Shown: piece by piece, positions 1-8,166 of the stretch
Layout of the letters: the number at the start of each line of letters is the position of its first letter
How positions within the stretch are numbered: position 1 is the stretch's first letter
Source of the DNA: Erythrobacter sp. JK5
Lineage (GTDB): Bacteria > Pseudomonadota > Alphaproteobacteria > Sphingomonadales > Sphingomonadaceae
Assembly (NCBI RefSeq): GCF_018205975.1
Contig: NZ_CP073577.1
Span: forward strand, 3,162,001 to 3,226,000
Direction of reading: 5' to 3'
Length of the DNA: 64,000 nucleotides
Translations under genes and position numbers: made by a program
The notes under the pieces: model-generated
What the model saw: the letters and a program-made list of their open reading frames with translations, nothing else
Told to the model about the DNA's origin: nothing
Databases searched by the model: none

Positions 1-412
1 TGAGCCGTTCATCTCGTTCTGGATCAGGGATCTTTCCGCGCCCGATCCGTGGACGATCCTCAACCTGTTTGGCCTGCTGCCGTTCGAGGTGCCCGGGTTC
101 CTCGGCATCGGCGTGCTCGCGGTGCTGCTCGGGATCACGATGTGGCTGACCTTCAAGCTCAATCCGAGCGCGATGGACCCGGTTCAGCAGCAGATTTTCA
201 ACTTCATGCCGTGGATCCTGATGTTCGTCATGGCTCCGTTTGCCGCCGGGCTGCTGATCTACTGGGTGACCTCGAACCTGTTGACGCTCGCGCAGCAGAC
301 CTACCTGTATTCGAAGCACCCGCAATTGCGCGCGGCGGCGGAGAAGGAGAAGGCCGAGATGGCAAAGAAGAAGGCGCGCGAGGACGCGGACAAGGCGAAG
401 GGCGGGGCCTAG
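1..412 (+). CDS. yidC: YidC membrane protein insertase, C-terminal fragment (5' end outside window)
   Basis: YidC inserts and folds proteins in the inner membrane, alone or with SecYEG. The reading frame is open from base 2 and ends at TAG 410-412, so only about 136 C-terminal residues are present. They read [17 protein letters not shown], then a hydrophobic hairpin around [10 protein letters not shown] and [12 protein letters not shown], the conserved stretch [19 protein letters not shown], and a last membrane segment followed by [10 protein letters not shown]. The end is a lysine-rich cytosolic tail, as usual for YidC. The true start lies upstream. The engB gene follows after a 118-bp gap that contains a palindromic repeat. 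Confidence 0.95.
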   Translation, partial: EPFISFWIRDLSAPDPWTILNLFGLLPFEVPGFLGIGVLAVLLGITMWLTFKLNPSAMDPVQQQIFNFMPWILMFVMAPFAAGLLIYWVTSNLLTLAQQTYLYSKHPQLRAAAEKEKAEMAKKKAREDADKAKGGA

Positions 413-430
413 TTTCCCGATTCGAAAAAC

Positions 431-526
431 CCGTTCGTGCTGAGCCTGTCGAAGCACCGCTCTTCTTCTTCTTGAGCAACGGTCCAGATAGAAAGGGCGG
501 CCCTGCGACAGGCTCGGGGCGAACGG
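431..526. repeat. REP-like palindromic repeat, family 1 (yidC-engB gap)
   Basis: Two imperfect inverted arms flank about 44 bp. The left arm at 431-456 begins CCGTTCG and contains GAGCCTGTCG; the right arm at 501-526 carries the reverse complement of both blocks with a few substitutions. The sequence type (CGTTCG...GAGCCTGTCGAAGC) is familiar as a dispersed intergenic palindrome in sphingomonads. The right arm ends only 4 bp before the engB start codon, so the repeat forms the engB leader. Confidence 0.7.
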
Positions 527-530
527 TGGT

Positions 531-1202
531 TTGGTGGACGACGAGAAAGCACAACAGAAGCGCGAAGACGCCGCCTCCCGGCTTTTCTCCGGGCGGGTGG
601 AATTCCTGCTGTCCGCGCCGCAGCTGAAATTCCTGCCCGAACCGACCGTGCCCGAAATCGCGTTTTGCGGTCGCTCGAACGTGGGCAAATCCTCGCTGCT
701 CAACGCGCTCACCGGGCGCAAGGCGATCGCCCGCGCCTCGGTGACGCCGGGCCGCACGCAGGAATTGAACTTTTTCGAAGTCGGCGAGCCCACGAAATTC
801 CGGCTGGTCGACATGCCCGGCTACGGCTTTGCCAAGGCGCCGGTAAAGGTAGTCGAGCGCTGGAAGAATCTGGTGAAGAGCTACCTGCGCGGGCGGCCGG
901 TGCTGGCGCGCAATCTTGTCCTGATCGACAGCCGTCACGGCATCAAGGATGTCGACCGCGAGATGATGAAAATGCTCGACGAGGCGGCGGTCGGATACCG
1001 CATCGTCCTGACCAAGACCGACAAGATCAAGGCGAGCGAGCTCGAGAAGGTCGCGGCGAAGGTGGCCGAGGAAGCGAAGAAGCACGTCGCGGCCTATCCC
1101 GAACTGCACCTCACCAGCAGCGAGAAAGGCATGGGCATCGCGGCGCTAAGGGCGGCGGTGGTGGCGGATGCGCTGGGCGAGGAGTGGCTGCGCGAGGTCT
1201 GA
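531..1202 (+). CDS. engB: Ribosome biogenesis GTP-binding protein EngB (YsxC/YihA)
   Basis: A TrmE-Era-EngA-EngB family GTPase needed for 50S subunit assembly; about 223 residues, the usual size. Motifs are G1 GRSNVGKSS (residues 47-55), T72 in the G2 loop, G3 DMPG (94-97), G4 TKTD and a G5 TSSE near the end. The segment FLLSAPQLKFLP before G1 is typical of the family, so the protein must begin upstream of it. The only starts there are TTG at 531 and GTG at 534. Neither has a clear ribosome-binding site, because the leader is a REP-like repeat, so the exact start is uncertain. Confidence 0.93.
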   Translation: MVDDEKAQQKREDAASRLFSGRVEFLLSAPQLKFLPEPTVPEIAFCGRSNVGKSSLLNALTGRKAIARASVTPGRTQELNFFEVGEPTKFRLVDMPGYGFAKAPVKVVERWKNLVKSYLRGRPVLARNLVLIDSRHGIKDVDREMMKMLDEAAVGYRIVLTKTDKIKASELEKVAAKVAEEAKKHVAAYPELHLTSSEKGMGIAALRAAVVADALGEEWLREV

Positions 1203-1264
1203 CGGTGCCATCTCGCCGCTTCGTGCGTTGGAACAGGTGAAACCCCAAAACGGAGGAGAGCACC

Positions 1265-1471
1265 ATGTCCGACAATACCTACAAGATCATCGAAATCGTC
1301 GGCAGTTCGACCGAGTCGATCGAAGACGCCATCCGCGGCGCAGTGAAGAAGGCTGCGAAGACCGTCCACAATCTCGGCTGGTTCGAAGTGGTCGAGACGC
1401 GCGGCCACATCACCGACGGCGACGTCGCGCATTTCCAGGCGCATCTGCGGGTTGGCTTCACGCTCGATTGA
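1265..1471 (+). CDS. Dodecin family flavin-binding protein
   Basis: A 68-residue protein of the dodecin family. Dodecins form hollow 12-subunit shells that bind flavins or related cofactors as a store or scavenger. The sequence shows the family pattern: an N-terminal YKIIEIVGSS strand, a helix SIEDAIRGAVKKAAKTV, then LGWFEVVETRGHI with the conserved tryptophan that stacks on flavin, and a final strand FQAHLRVGFTLD. The length matches the family. A strong GGAGGAG ribosome-binding site lies at about 1252-1258. It sits 62 bp behind engB and may have its own promoter. Confidence 0.92.
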   Translation: MSDNTYKIIEIVGSSTESIEDAIRGAVKKAAKTVHNLGWFEVVETRGHITDGDVAHFQAHLRVGFTLD

Positions 1472-1492
1472 GGTGGCTGTCGGTCGTTCGCT

Positions 1493-1912
1493 CTACGTTG
1501 CAAACAGCAGCGCTACATCCGCGAACGCCTTGAACTCCAGGGCATTGCCCGCCGGGTCGCGCAGGAACATCGTCGCCTGTTCGCCGGGCTTGCCCTTGAA
1601 GCGCACCGTCGGCTCGATCACGAACTCGGTGCCCGCCGCGCGCAGCCGATCAGCCAGCGCTTCCCAGTCCGCCATGTCGAGCACCAGCCCGAAATGCGGG
1701 ACGGGGACGCCGTGGCCGTCCACATGGTTGCTGGCACGGTCCCCGGCTTTGCCCGGCGCGAGGTGCGCAACGATCTGGTGGCCGTGGAAATCGAAGTCGA
1801 TCCACTCCTCGGACGAGCGCCCCTCTGCGCAGCCCATCACGCCGCCATAGAAGGCGCGCGCCGCAGCGAGATCGTCGACCGGGAAGGCGAGGTGGAACGG
1901 CGGCATGCTCAT
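1493..1912 (-). CDS. VOC (glyoxalase/bleomycin resistance) family protein
   Basis: A small metalloenzyme-fold protein of the vicinal oxygen chelate superfamily, about 140 residues. It opens with [23 protein letters not shown], of which [17 protein letters not shown] is the classic first beta-alpha-beta unit, and the second unit contains HFGLVLD and [13 protein letters not shown]. Candidate metal ligands are His in FHLAF, His in PHFGL and Glu in ALEFK. I chose ATG at 1912; a TTG at 1948 would add 12 residues that the family lacks. Substrate unknown. It is convergent with the dodecin gene, 21 bp from its stop. Confidence 0.85.
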   Translation of the reverse strand: MSMPPFHLAFPVDDLAAARAFYGGVMGCAEGRSSEEWIDFDFHGHQIVAHLAPGKAGDRASNHVDGHGVPVPHFGLVLDMADWEALADRLRAAGTEFVIEPTVRFKGKPGEQATMFLRDPAGNALEFKAFADVALLFAT

Positions 1913-2090
1913 GGCCAGGCTGTCTATCTCCAATCGCGCGAACGCCAAACCGATTTCCTACACGGCGTCAATCGGACATACACGGGCCTGCCCGACCCGC
2001 CGAAAAAAGGAAAAGTGTCGGAGAAGTGTCAATTTCGATTTTTGGGCACTAGTTTCTGAAAACAAATGGAGAATTCCTGATTCCTCCGAT

Positions 2091-2103
2091 TGACACTGTG
2101 TCA
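2091..2103. promoter_or_regulatory. Perfect palindrome TGACACTGTGTCA upstream of the GST gene
   Basis: A 13-bp perfect inverted repeat with a single central T, about 93 bp before the glutathione S-transferase start. It lies in an AT-richer gap (1913-2195) that also has a spaced inverted pair AGTGTCAAT (2025-2033) and ATTGACACT (2089-2097). TTGACA at 2090-2095 could also serve as a -35 element. The form suits a dimeric repressor operator; the regulator is not identifiable from the window. Confidence 0.4.
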
Positions 2104-2195
2104 TGTGTGTCAACTTTGCCGTTCAGGCTCGACAGCGAAAGGCTGAATATCTAGGGATTCTCCCATCGCAGTCCCGCAAGGTGGAGCAGGCAGGC

Positions 2196-2858
2196 ATGAA
2201 ACTGATTGTCGGCAACAAGAACTATTCGAGCTGGTCGCTGCGCGGCTGGCTCGCGACCAAGCAATCGGGGCTGCATTTCGAGGAGATCACCGTCCCGATC
2301 CTGGGCGAGCACTGGGACCAGCAGAAGCAGGAAATGGGCGACGTCCAGCCTTCGAGCGGCAAGGTCCCGATCCTGTGGGATAACGAGATCGTCGTGTGGG
2401 ACAGCCTCGCGATCCTCGAATATCTGGCCGACAAGGTCGGGCGCGAGCGGTTCTGGCCCAAGGACGATGCCGCGCGCGCCATGGCCCGATCGATGGTCGC
2501 CGAAATGCACTCGGGCTACACCGCGCTGCGCAACGACCTGCCGATGAACGTGCGCCGCCGGGTTCAGCTCGAGGAGATTTCCGAACAGGCGAAGCACGAT
2601 ATCGTGCGGATCCTGGGCCTGTGGGCGGAGGCGCGCGCGCGCCACGGCAAGGCCGGGCCATATCTGTTCGGCACCTACGGCGCGGCGGATATTTTCTTCG
2701 CCCCGGTCGTTACGCGGTTCATTACTTACGGCATCGGTGTTCCCGGTTTCGCCCAAAGCTACATGCAGGCGATCTGGGAACATGACTGGATGCAGGAATG
2801 GATCGGCGCGGCAGAGGAAGAAGAATGGGTGATCGAGCAATACGAGACCATCGGCTGA
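2196..2858 (+). CDS. Glutathione S-transferase family protein
   Basis: A GST with an N-terminal thioredoxin-fold domain and an all-helical C-terminal domain, 220 residues. MKLIVGNKNYSSWSLRGWLA is the start of the thioredoxin fold with the SSWS catalytic-serine region; GKVPILWDNEIVVWDSLAI contains the cis-proline (VPIL) and the DS pair that binds the glutathione gamma-glutamyl group. I chose ATG 2196, preceded by GGTGGAG, rather than the longer in-frame GTG/ATG at 2103 whose extra 31 residues do not resemble the family. Its 3' end overlaps the following nuclease gene by 34 bp, implying translational coupling. The electrophile it handles is not known. Confidence 0.92.
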   Translation: MKLIVGNKNYSSWSLRGWLATKQSGLHFEEITVPILGEHWDQQKQEMGDVQPSSGKVPILWDNEIVVWDSLAILEYLADKVGRERFWPKDDAARAMARSMVAEMHSGYTALRNDLPMNVRRRVQLEEISEQAKHDIVRILGLWAEARARHGKAGPYLFGTYGAADIFFAPVVTRFITYGIGVPGFAQSYMQAIWEHDWMQEWIGAAEEEEWVIEQYETIG

Positions 2859-3733
2859 TCCGCCTGCTTGCCGCGCTGGCCGCGCTCGCGATTCTCGTTC
2901 CGGCACCGGCGCACGCGTGGGGGTTCTACGCGCACCGGAAGACCGCCGCGATCGCCGAAGCCAACGTCTCGCCCGAAACGCGCGCAAAGATCCGGCGGCT
3001 GATGCGGTCCGAGCGGCTGCTGGGTACGCCCGAATGCAAGCTGGCCACGATCGCGGATGCAAGCGTCTGGCCCGATTGCGTACGCCGCAGCTTCTGGCGC
3101 TGGGGCTACACCGCCGCATGGCATTATCGCACGACACCGATCTGCGAGGCCTACGATCCGCGCGCAAACTGCGCGGGCGGGAACTGCGTCACCGCGCAGA
3201 TCGAGCGCAACCATCGCATCCTTGCCGATGAGAGCCTGCCCGATCACATTCGGCTGGAGGCGCTGGCATTCATGGTCCACTTCGCCGGCGACATTCACAT
3301 GCCGCTTCATTCGGGCGACCGCGACGATCGCGGCGGCAACGATCGCGAGACCGACTACGGGATCGTGCCGAGCCTCAACCTCCACTGGATCTGGGACGGG
3401 CCGCTGGCCGAACGCGCCATCAGCGATCCGGCCGACCCGGTGGTGCGGCGTTATTCTTCCGCCGAGCGTGCCGATCTCGGCGGGGGCGTGGCCGCCGACT
3501 GGGGCCGCGAAAGTTGGGCGATCAGCCGCGATTTCGTCTACCCGACCGCCTTCGATACCGAGGATGTGTGCGGGCAGGACCTGCCAATGAAGACCGCCTT
3601 GTCGCAGGAGGACATCGTTCGCGGAGTGCCGATCGCCAGGCGCCGCGTGCAGCAAGCGGGGGTCCGGATCGCCGAATTGCTCGAAAGCGCCTTCGCGCCG
3701 GGGCCTTTGCCTGTGGCCGAGGACGAGCGCTAG
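2825..3733 (+). CDS. S1/P1-type zinc-dependent nuclease, secreted
   Basis: About 302 residues with a Sec signal peptide (RLIRLLAALAALAILVPAPAHA). Cleavage after AHA would make Trp the first mature residue (WGFYAHRK), which is the hallmark of S1/P1 nucleases, where the N-terminal Trp backbone binds a zinc ion. Further zinc-site residues are in IADASVWPD, MVHFAGDIHMPLHSGD and NLHWIWD. These enzymes cleave single-stranded nucleic acids and 3'-nucleotides in the periplasm or outside. ATG 2825 has GAGGAAG just upstream; the upstream ATG at 2798 would disrupt the signal peptide. The stop shares CTAG with the convergent cupin gene. Confidence 0.9.
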   Translation: MGDRAIRDHRLIRLLAALAALAILVPAPAHAWGFYAHRKTAAIAEANVSPETRAKIRRLMRSERLLGTPECKLATIADASVWPDCVRRSFWRWGYTAAWHYRTTPICEAYDPRANCAGGNCVTAQIERNHRILADESLPDHIRLEALAFMVHFAGDIHMPLHSGDRDDRGGNDRETDYGIVPSLNLHWIWDGPLAERAISDPADPVVRRYSSAERADLGGGVAADWGRESWAISRDFVYPTAFDTEDVCGQDLPMKTALSQEDIVRGVPIARRRVQQAGVRIAELLESAFAPGPLPVAEDER

Positions 3734-4197
3734 GGTATGCGTTCGGTATCGTACCGAGACCCGTCCTTGCGGGCATATCCTTCCGCGTCGAACACCATGT
3801 CGATATCGGGATATTCGCCGCTGTCTGCCTCGCGGTCGCCGCCGCTGATCGCCACGAACACGCACGGCGCATTGGAGCGATTGTGCAGCCGATGACCGTT
3901 CTCGACCCCCGCCGCCCAGGCGAGAATGTCACCGGGGCGCACGGTTGTTTCCCCGTCATCCTCGATCAACACCGCCTCGCCTTCGAGCATGACCACCAGT
4001 TCGTCCTGCCCGCGATGCCAATGCCGCTGCGACGAAGAGGCTCCCGGCTCCAGCACGACATGGCTGGCACCGAGGTTGGTCAGACCCGCCACCGGGGCGA
4101 GCCGCCGATACCACCGGCCCGCGACATCGGCATCGAACGGCGCGGGGTAACCCGTCGCATTGGATTGAAGAATCGCATCGAGATCGAGCTTGGGCAT
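3730..4197 (-). CDS. Cupin domain-containing protein
   Basis: A single-domain cupin of about 155 residues, function unassigned. It has the two cupin motifs: HWHRGQDELVVMLEGEAVL (metal-binding histidines plus Glu) and PGDILAWAAGVENGHRLHN. The C-terminal tail PDIDMVFD is seen in a subgroup of bacterial cupins. The start is ATG 4197, with AGGAG nine bases upstream; a TTG at 4203 would be only 3 bp from that site. It is divergent from dapE and ends in a 4-bp CTAG overlap with the nuclease gene. Confidence 0.85.
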   Translation of the reverse strand: MPKLDLDAILQSNATGYPAPFDADVAGRWYRRLAPVAGLTNLGASHVVLEPGASSSQRHWHRGQDELVVMLEGEAVLIEDDGETTVRPGDILAWAAGVENGHRLHNRSNAPCVFVAISGGDREADSGEYPDIDMVFDAEGYARKDGSRYDTERIP

Positions 4198-4223
4198 CGG
4201 CAAATACTCCTGCTAGACGGCAC

Positions 4224-5366
4224 ATGATGTCCGAGGTTCTCGATTTCGCCAAACAATTGATTGCCGCGCCCAGCGTCACCCCGGCCACCGGAGCGGTGTT
4301 CGATGCACTGGAGGCGATGCTCGTGCCGCTCGGTTTCGCCATCCACCGCTTCCGGCGCGGCGACGGACCGGAAGGCAGCGACGAGGCTCCGGTCGAAAAC
4401 CTGTTCGCAATCCGGCGCGGCCCGGAAGGATCGAAGCACTTCGCCTTCGCCGGGCATCTCGACGTGGTGCCTCCGGGGGAGGGCTGGGCGAGCGACCCGT
4501 TCGAGCCGACGACCCGCGGCGAATTGCTTCACGGTCGCGGCGCGGTCGACATGAAGAGCGCGATCGCGGCGATGGTGCGCGCGGTCGCCGATGTGCCGCA
4601 GGATGCCGGAACGATCAGCTTCATCATCACCGGCGACGAGGAAGGTCCCGCGCTGCACGGCACCCGCGCGCTGATCGACTACATGAACGCGGAGGGCATC
4701 CAGCCCGACCTGTGCCTCGTCGGCGAACCCACCAGCGTCAATCGGCTGGGCGACATGATGAAGATCGGGCGGCGCGGCTCGGTCAATATCTGGATCACGG
4801 TCGACGGCACGCAGGGCCACGTCGCCTATCCGCACCTCGCCGACAATCCGATCCCCAAGCTGGTGGCGATCCTTTCCGAGCTCGACGCGCTGATGCTCGA
4901 CACCGGGACCGAGTGGTTCCAGCCGAGCAATCTCGAAATCACCGATCTCGAAGTGGGCAACACAGCGCACAATGTCATCCCGGCGCAGGCCAAGGCGCGC
5001 ATCTCGATCCGTTTCAACGACCTCCACACCGGCAGCAGCCTGTCCGAACGGGTCTGCGCCATCGCCGAGCGACACGGCGGGCGCGCGCTGCCGATCATTT
5101 CGGGCGAGCCGTTCCTGACCGAGCCGGGCGCCTTCTCGAACATGCTGGCCGCCGCGATCGAGGCCGAAACCGGTATCAAGCCGGAGCAGTCGACCACTGG
5201 CGGGACCTCCGATGCGCGGTTCCTGCGCGCGGTCTGCCCGGTGATCGAATTCGGCCTGTGCAACGCGACCATGCACAAACGCGACGAGGCGGTGGCCATC
5301 GCCGACCTCGATACGCTAGCCCGGATCTACACCCGCGTGGCGTTGGCCGCGCTCGAAGGACACTGA
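4224..5366 (+). CDS. dapE: Succinyl-diaminopimelate desuccinylase
   Basis: DapE hydrolyses N-succinyl-LL-2,6-diaminopimelate to LL-diaminopimelate and succinate, a late step of lysine and peptidoglycan precursor synthesis. The 380-residue protein has the M20 metallopeptidase signature: FAGHLDVVPPG (zinc His and Asp), GRGAVDMKS, the general-base pair in TGDEEGPA, and LVGEPTS. The dimerisation lid lies between about residues 180 and 290 (RRGSVNIW...RISIRFND), and the C-terminal zinc His is in NATMHKRDE. ATG 4224 or 4227 may be the start; no good ribosome-binding site is visible. One base separates it from the symporter gene. dapB lies 3.3 kb away. Confidence 0.95.
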   Translation: MMSEVLDFAKQLIAAPSVTPATGAVFDALEAMLVPLGFAIHRFRRGDGPEGSDEAPVENLFAIRRGPEGSKHFAFAGHLDVVPPGEGWASDPFEPTTRGELLHGRGAVDMKSAIAAMVRAVADVPQDAGTISFIITGDEEGPALHGTRALIDYMNAEGIQPDLCLVGEPTSVNRLGDMMKIGRRGSVNIWITVDGTQGHVAYPHLADNPIPKLVAILSELDALMLDTGTEWFQPSNLEITDLEVGNTAHNVIPAQAKARISIRFNDLHTGSSLSERVCAIAERHGGRALPIISGEPFLTEPGAFSNMLAAAIEAETGIKPEQSTTGGTSDARFLRAVCPVIEFGLCNATMHKRDEAVAIADLDTLARIYTRVALAALEGH

Positions 5367-5367
5367 C

Positions 5368-6693
5368 ATGAGCGATACCGCACCGCCGACTTCGACCGCC
5401 GCCGACGGAACGGCCCACAAGCCGAAACGCGGCCTCTTTGGAAGCTGGTTCGCGATCTCCTTGTGGCAGCGGGTAATCGCTGCGCTGATCCTCGGCATCA
5501 TCGTCGGCTATGTCTGGGGGCCGGGCGCGGAGAGCATCAAGATCGTCGGCGACGTCTTCATCGCCTTCATCAAGATGCTCGTCGTCCCGCTGATCTTCTT
5601 CAGCCTCGTCGCCGGGGTCGCCTCTATCGGCGATCTCAAGAAGCTCGGCAGCGTCGGCTGGCGGGCGCTGCTGCTGTTCGTGGTCACGGGCCAGATGGCC
5701 GTGTGGCTGGGCCTTGCGCTTGGCACGTTGGTGCAGCCGGGTTCCGGCCTCGATGCGAGCGGGATGGACCTCGATGCGGCCGCGCTCGAACGCGCGCAGG
5801 AGCGGCAGGAAACCGGCGTCACGATCCAGCAGATGATCCTCGAAATGGTCCCGTCCAGCCCGGTGCAGGTGATGGCAGACGTCAACGTCCTGCCGCTGAT
5901 CATCTTCTCGCTGCTGATCGGGATCGGCATCCTGATGGCGAAGGAAGAGGGTGAGCCGGTCCTGAAGATCTTCGATAGCGGCAGCATCGTCATGCAGAAG
6001 GTGACGATGATCGTCATGGAACTCACCCCGTTCGGCGTCTTCGCGCTGATGGCGTGGGTCGCGGGCACGCTCGGGATCGAGGCGCTGCAGGCGCTCGGGA
6101 TCGTCGTGATCCTCAACTATGTCGGCTGCTTCCTGATCATCGGCCTGATCTATGCCGGGATGATCAAGTTCATCGCGCGCCTGCCGGTGATCGATTTCTT
6201 CCGCGGCATCGTCGATGCGATCGCGGTGAGCTATTCGACCGCGAGTTCGAATGCGACGCTGCCGGTGACGCTGCGCTGCGTGCGCCGCAACCTCGGCGTA
6301 TCGAATTCGGTGGCGAGTTTCGTGGTCAGCCTCGGCGCGACGATCAACATGAACGGCACCGCGATGTATCTCGGCCTTGCGACGCTGTTCGGCGCGCAGG
6401 TGTTCGGGGTCGACCTCAGCTGGGGCGACTACGTGATGATCTCGGTACTCGGCACGCTCGGCGCGATCGGCGCGGCGGGCATTCCGGGGGCGGGCCTGAT
6501 CATGATGGTGCTGGTGTTCGGCGCGGTCGGCGTACCGCTCGAAACGATCGCGCTGGTCGCGGGGATCGACCGGATCATGGACATGATGCGCACCACGACC
6601 AACGTCAGCGGCGACGCGGCGGTGGCAACGACGGTGGCAGCGCTGACGGGCGAGATCGACCGGGCCGAGATGATCTCGGCCGATGACGTCTAG
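5368..6693 (+). CDS. Dicarboxylate/amino acid:cation symporter (DAACS family)
   Basis: A 441-residue secondary transporter of the GltP/DctA family that carries C4-dicarboxylates or acidic amino acids with Na+ or H+. Eight membrane segments and two re-entrant loops are visible. The hairpin-1 serine-rich motif is AVSYSTASSNATLPVT, the TM7 motif is ATINMNGTAMY and hairpin 2 is GAAGIPGAGLIM; the TM8 segment contains GIDRIMDMMRTTTNVSGD. These are the substrate- and cation-binding elements of the family. It follows dapE by 1 bp and overlaps the next gene by one base, so all three are probably co-transcribed. Substrate preference cannot be read from sequence alone. Confidence 0.93.
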   Translation: MSDTAPPTSTAADGTAHKPKRGLFGSWFAISLWQRVIAALILGIIVGYVWGPGAESIKIVGDVFIAFIKMLVVPLIFFSLVAGVASIGDLKKLGSVGWRALLLFVVTGQMAVWLGLALGTLVQPGSGLDASGMDLDAAALERAQERQETGVTIQQMILEMVPSSPVQVMADVNVLPLIIFSLLIGIGILMAKEEGEPVLKIFDSGSIVMQKVTMIVMELTPFGVFALMAWVAGTLGIEALQALGIVVILNYVGCFLIIGLIYAGMIKFIARLPVIDFFRGIVDAIAVSYSTASSNATLPVTLRCVRRNLGVSNSVASFVVSLGATINMNGTAMYLGLATLFGAQVFGVDLSWGDYVMISVLGTLGAIGAAGIPGAGLIMMVLVFGAVGVPLETIALVAGIDRIMDMMRTTTNVSGDAAVATTVAALTGEIDRAEMISADDV

Positions 6694-6986
6694 TGGCTTG
6701 TCCAAATTGCGAGGCCTACGAGGAGCCGATCGAAATTCGGAGCCCCGAGCATCTGACCCGAGCGATTCGCCTTGCCAGAAGTGCTGTCGATGCGCGGCAT
6801 CTGGCTGAAGTCCCTCACAGCGGCAGGTGGGGCGCGCACTTTTGCGAGGTCAATCCAGAGGGCCCGTGGGACGATCTCATGTCGCACGATTTCAAATGCA
6901 CTGTCTGCGGCCAGCAATTCAGCCTGTCGGCCGAAACCTATCGCGGCAGGGGCGGGGGATGGGGAACCGCCACATCGCAGGGTTAG
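6693..6986 (+). CDS. Small zinc-ribbon-like protein, unknown function
   Basis: 97 residues with two CxxC knuckles, C3-x2-C6 (ACPNC) and C69-x2-C72 (CTVC), which could form one zinc ribbon. A fifth Cys is at 51. No known family is recognised with certainty. It begins with GTG at 6693 whose G is the last base of the symporter TAG, which suggests translational coupling. It is likely the last gene of the dapE-symporter operon. Confidence 0.65.
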   Translation: MACPNCEAYEEPIEIRSPEHLTRAIRLARSAVDARHLAEVPHSGRWGAHFCEVNPEGPWDDLMSHDFKCTVCGQQFSLSAETYRGRGGGWGTATSQG

Positions 6987-7033
6987 CGCCGTCGCCCGAC
7001 GACTCATCGCCCCGTACGGGACTGGAAGACGCC

Positions 7034-7441
7034 CTAATCGTCTTCGACTTCCACATACTCCACCGGCACGAACCGGCCCAGCCCGCAGCCGGGGCCGCGA
7101 CTGAGCTTGCCGCCGATCTCTTCGAGCACGTAGATGATCTCGGGCGTGCACAGCTGGTTGGTCGAGGTGGTGTAGGTGAACGCCTCTTCGAATCCGAGCC
7201 GCGGACAGGGGCTGCGCAGCACGTTGCGATAGGTCTTGCCGCCGAGCATTTCGAAATCGATCACCTGATCGCTGCGCACCAGCGTGTTGCGGATTTGCGA
7301 GCGGCTGATGCAGCTTTCGGCCTCGCCCACAACCTTGACGGCCGGCCCGGCGAGGGCGGGGTCGGCGCGGCTTGCGGGGTCGACCGGCGCGCAGGACATG
7401 GCGGCGGCAGCTGCGGTGAACAGGACAACAGTGCGGATCAT
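7034..7441 (-). CDS. Predicted exported lipoprotein, DUF6491-like
   Basis: 135 residues with a signal peptide ending in AAAAAMSCAP; Cys after AMS is a possible but imperfect lipobox. The mature part carries the pattern CISRSQIRNTLVRSDQVIDF and MLGGKTYRNVL, then SPCPRLGFEEAF and NQLCTPEII, with four conserved-looking cysteines. This resembles a family of small alphaproteobacterial exported proteins catalogued as DUF6491; that assignment is from memory. ATG 7441 is chosen because it starts the signal peptide; the upstream GTG at 7477 adds unrelated residues. Function unknown. Confidence 0.75.
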   Translation of the reverse strand: MIRTVVLFTAAAAAMSCAPVDPASRADPALAGPAVKVVGEAESCISRSQIRNTLVRSDQVIDFEMLGGKTYRNVLRSPCPRLGFEEAFTYTTSTNQLCTPEIIYVLEEIGGKLSRGPGCGLGRFVPVEYVEVEDD

Positions 7442-7505
7442 CGGGAATCTCCCTCTCAATGACCACCCCGCGCGCATCTAACGCCCACGCACCTGAACCT
7501 CCGGT

Positions 7506-8156
7506 TTAGCGCCCCTTCGGCTTCTCCAGCACCTTCTTTCTGAAACTGCACAGGTCGACTACCGGGCACCGCCAGCATTCGGGCGTGCGCGCCTTGCAGA
7601 CATAGCGACCATGCAGGATCAGCCAGTGGTGCGCGTGGAGGCGGAACGGCTCAGGGACGCGCTTCTCCAGCTTCGCCTCGACCTGCTCCGGGGTCTTGCC
7701 CTTGGCCAGCCCGGTGCGATTGCCGACCCGCAGGATATGCGTATCGACCGCGAAGGTCTCTTGCCGGAACCAGCAATTGAGCACGACATTGGCCGTCTTG
7801 CGCCCCACGCCGGGGAGCCGGACGAGGTCGTCGCGCGTGTCCGGCACCTCGCCGCCATAGTCGTCGATCAGTAGCTGCGAGAGCGCGATCACGTTCTTGG
7901 CCTTGGAGTTGAACAGCCCGATCGTCTTGATGTGTTCGATCAGGCCCTCAAGGCCCAGATCGAGCATCTCCTGCGGGGTCTCCACCTTGGCGAACAACGC
8001 GCGCGTCGCCTTGTTCACCCCGACATCGGTCGCCTGCGCCGACAGCGCGACCGCGACGACGAGCTGGTAGGCATTGCCATATTCCAGCTCGGTTTCGGGT
8101 TCGGGATTGTCTTCGGCAAGACGGCGGAAGAACTCGAAAATCTGATCTTTGGTCAT
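7506..8156 (-). CDS. nth: Endonuclease III
   Basis: A bifunctional DNA glycosylase/AP lyase that removes oxidised pyrimidines in base excision repair; 216 residues. The helix-hairpin-helix is LPGVGRKTANVVLN with catalytic Lys120, and the catalytic Asp138 is in AVDTHILRV. The C-terminal 4Fe-4S cluster loop has the canonical C-x6-C-x2-C-x5-C spacing (C187, C194, C197, C203). All active-site residues are present. It lies just downstream of the dapB pair on the same strand, 10 bp behind the HExxH gene. Confidence 0.97.
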   Translation of the reverse strand: MTKDQIFEFFRRLAEDNPEPETELEYGNAYQLVVAVALSAQATDVGVNKATRALFAKVETPQEMLDLGLEGLIEHIKTIGLFNSKAKNVIALSQLLIDDYGGEVPDTRDDLVRLPGVGRKTANVVLNCWFRQETFAVDTHILRVGNRTGLAKGKTPEQVEAKLEKRVPEPFRLHAHHWLILHGRYVCKARTPECWRCPVVDLCSFRKKVLEKPKGR

Positions 8157-8166
8157 CTCCTGCGTG

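Noticed and set aside
4146..4171. GTAACC-N16-AGAA in the cupin gene as a third SigF-type promoter
   Set aside because: The -10 element does not match CGAA and the site lies inside a coding region with no suitable downstream gene at the right distance.
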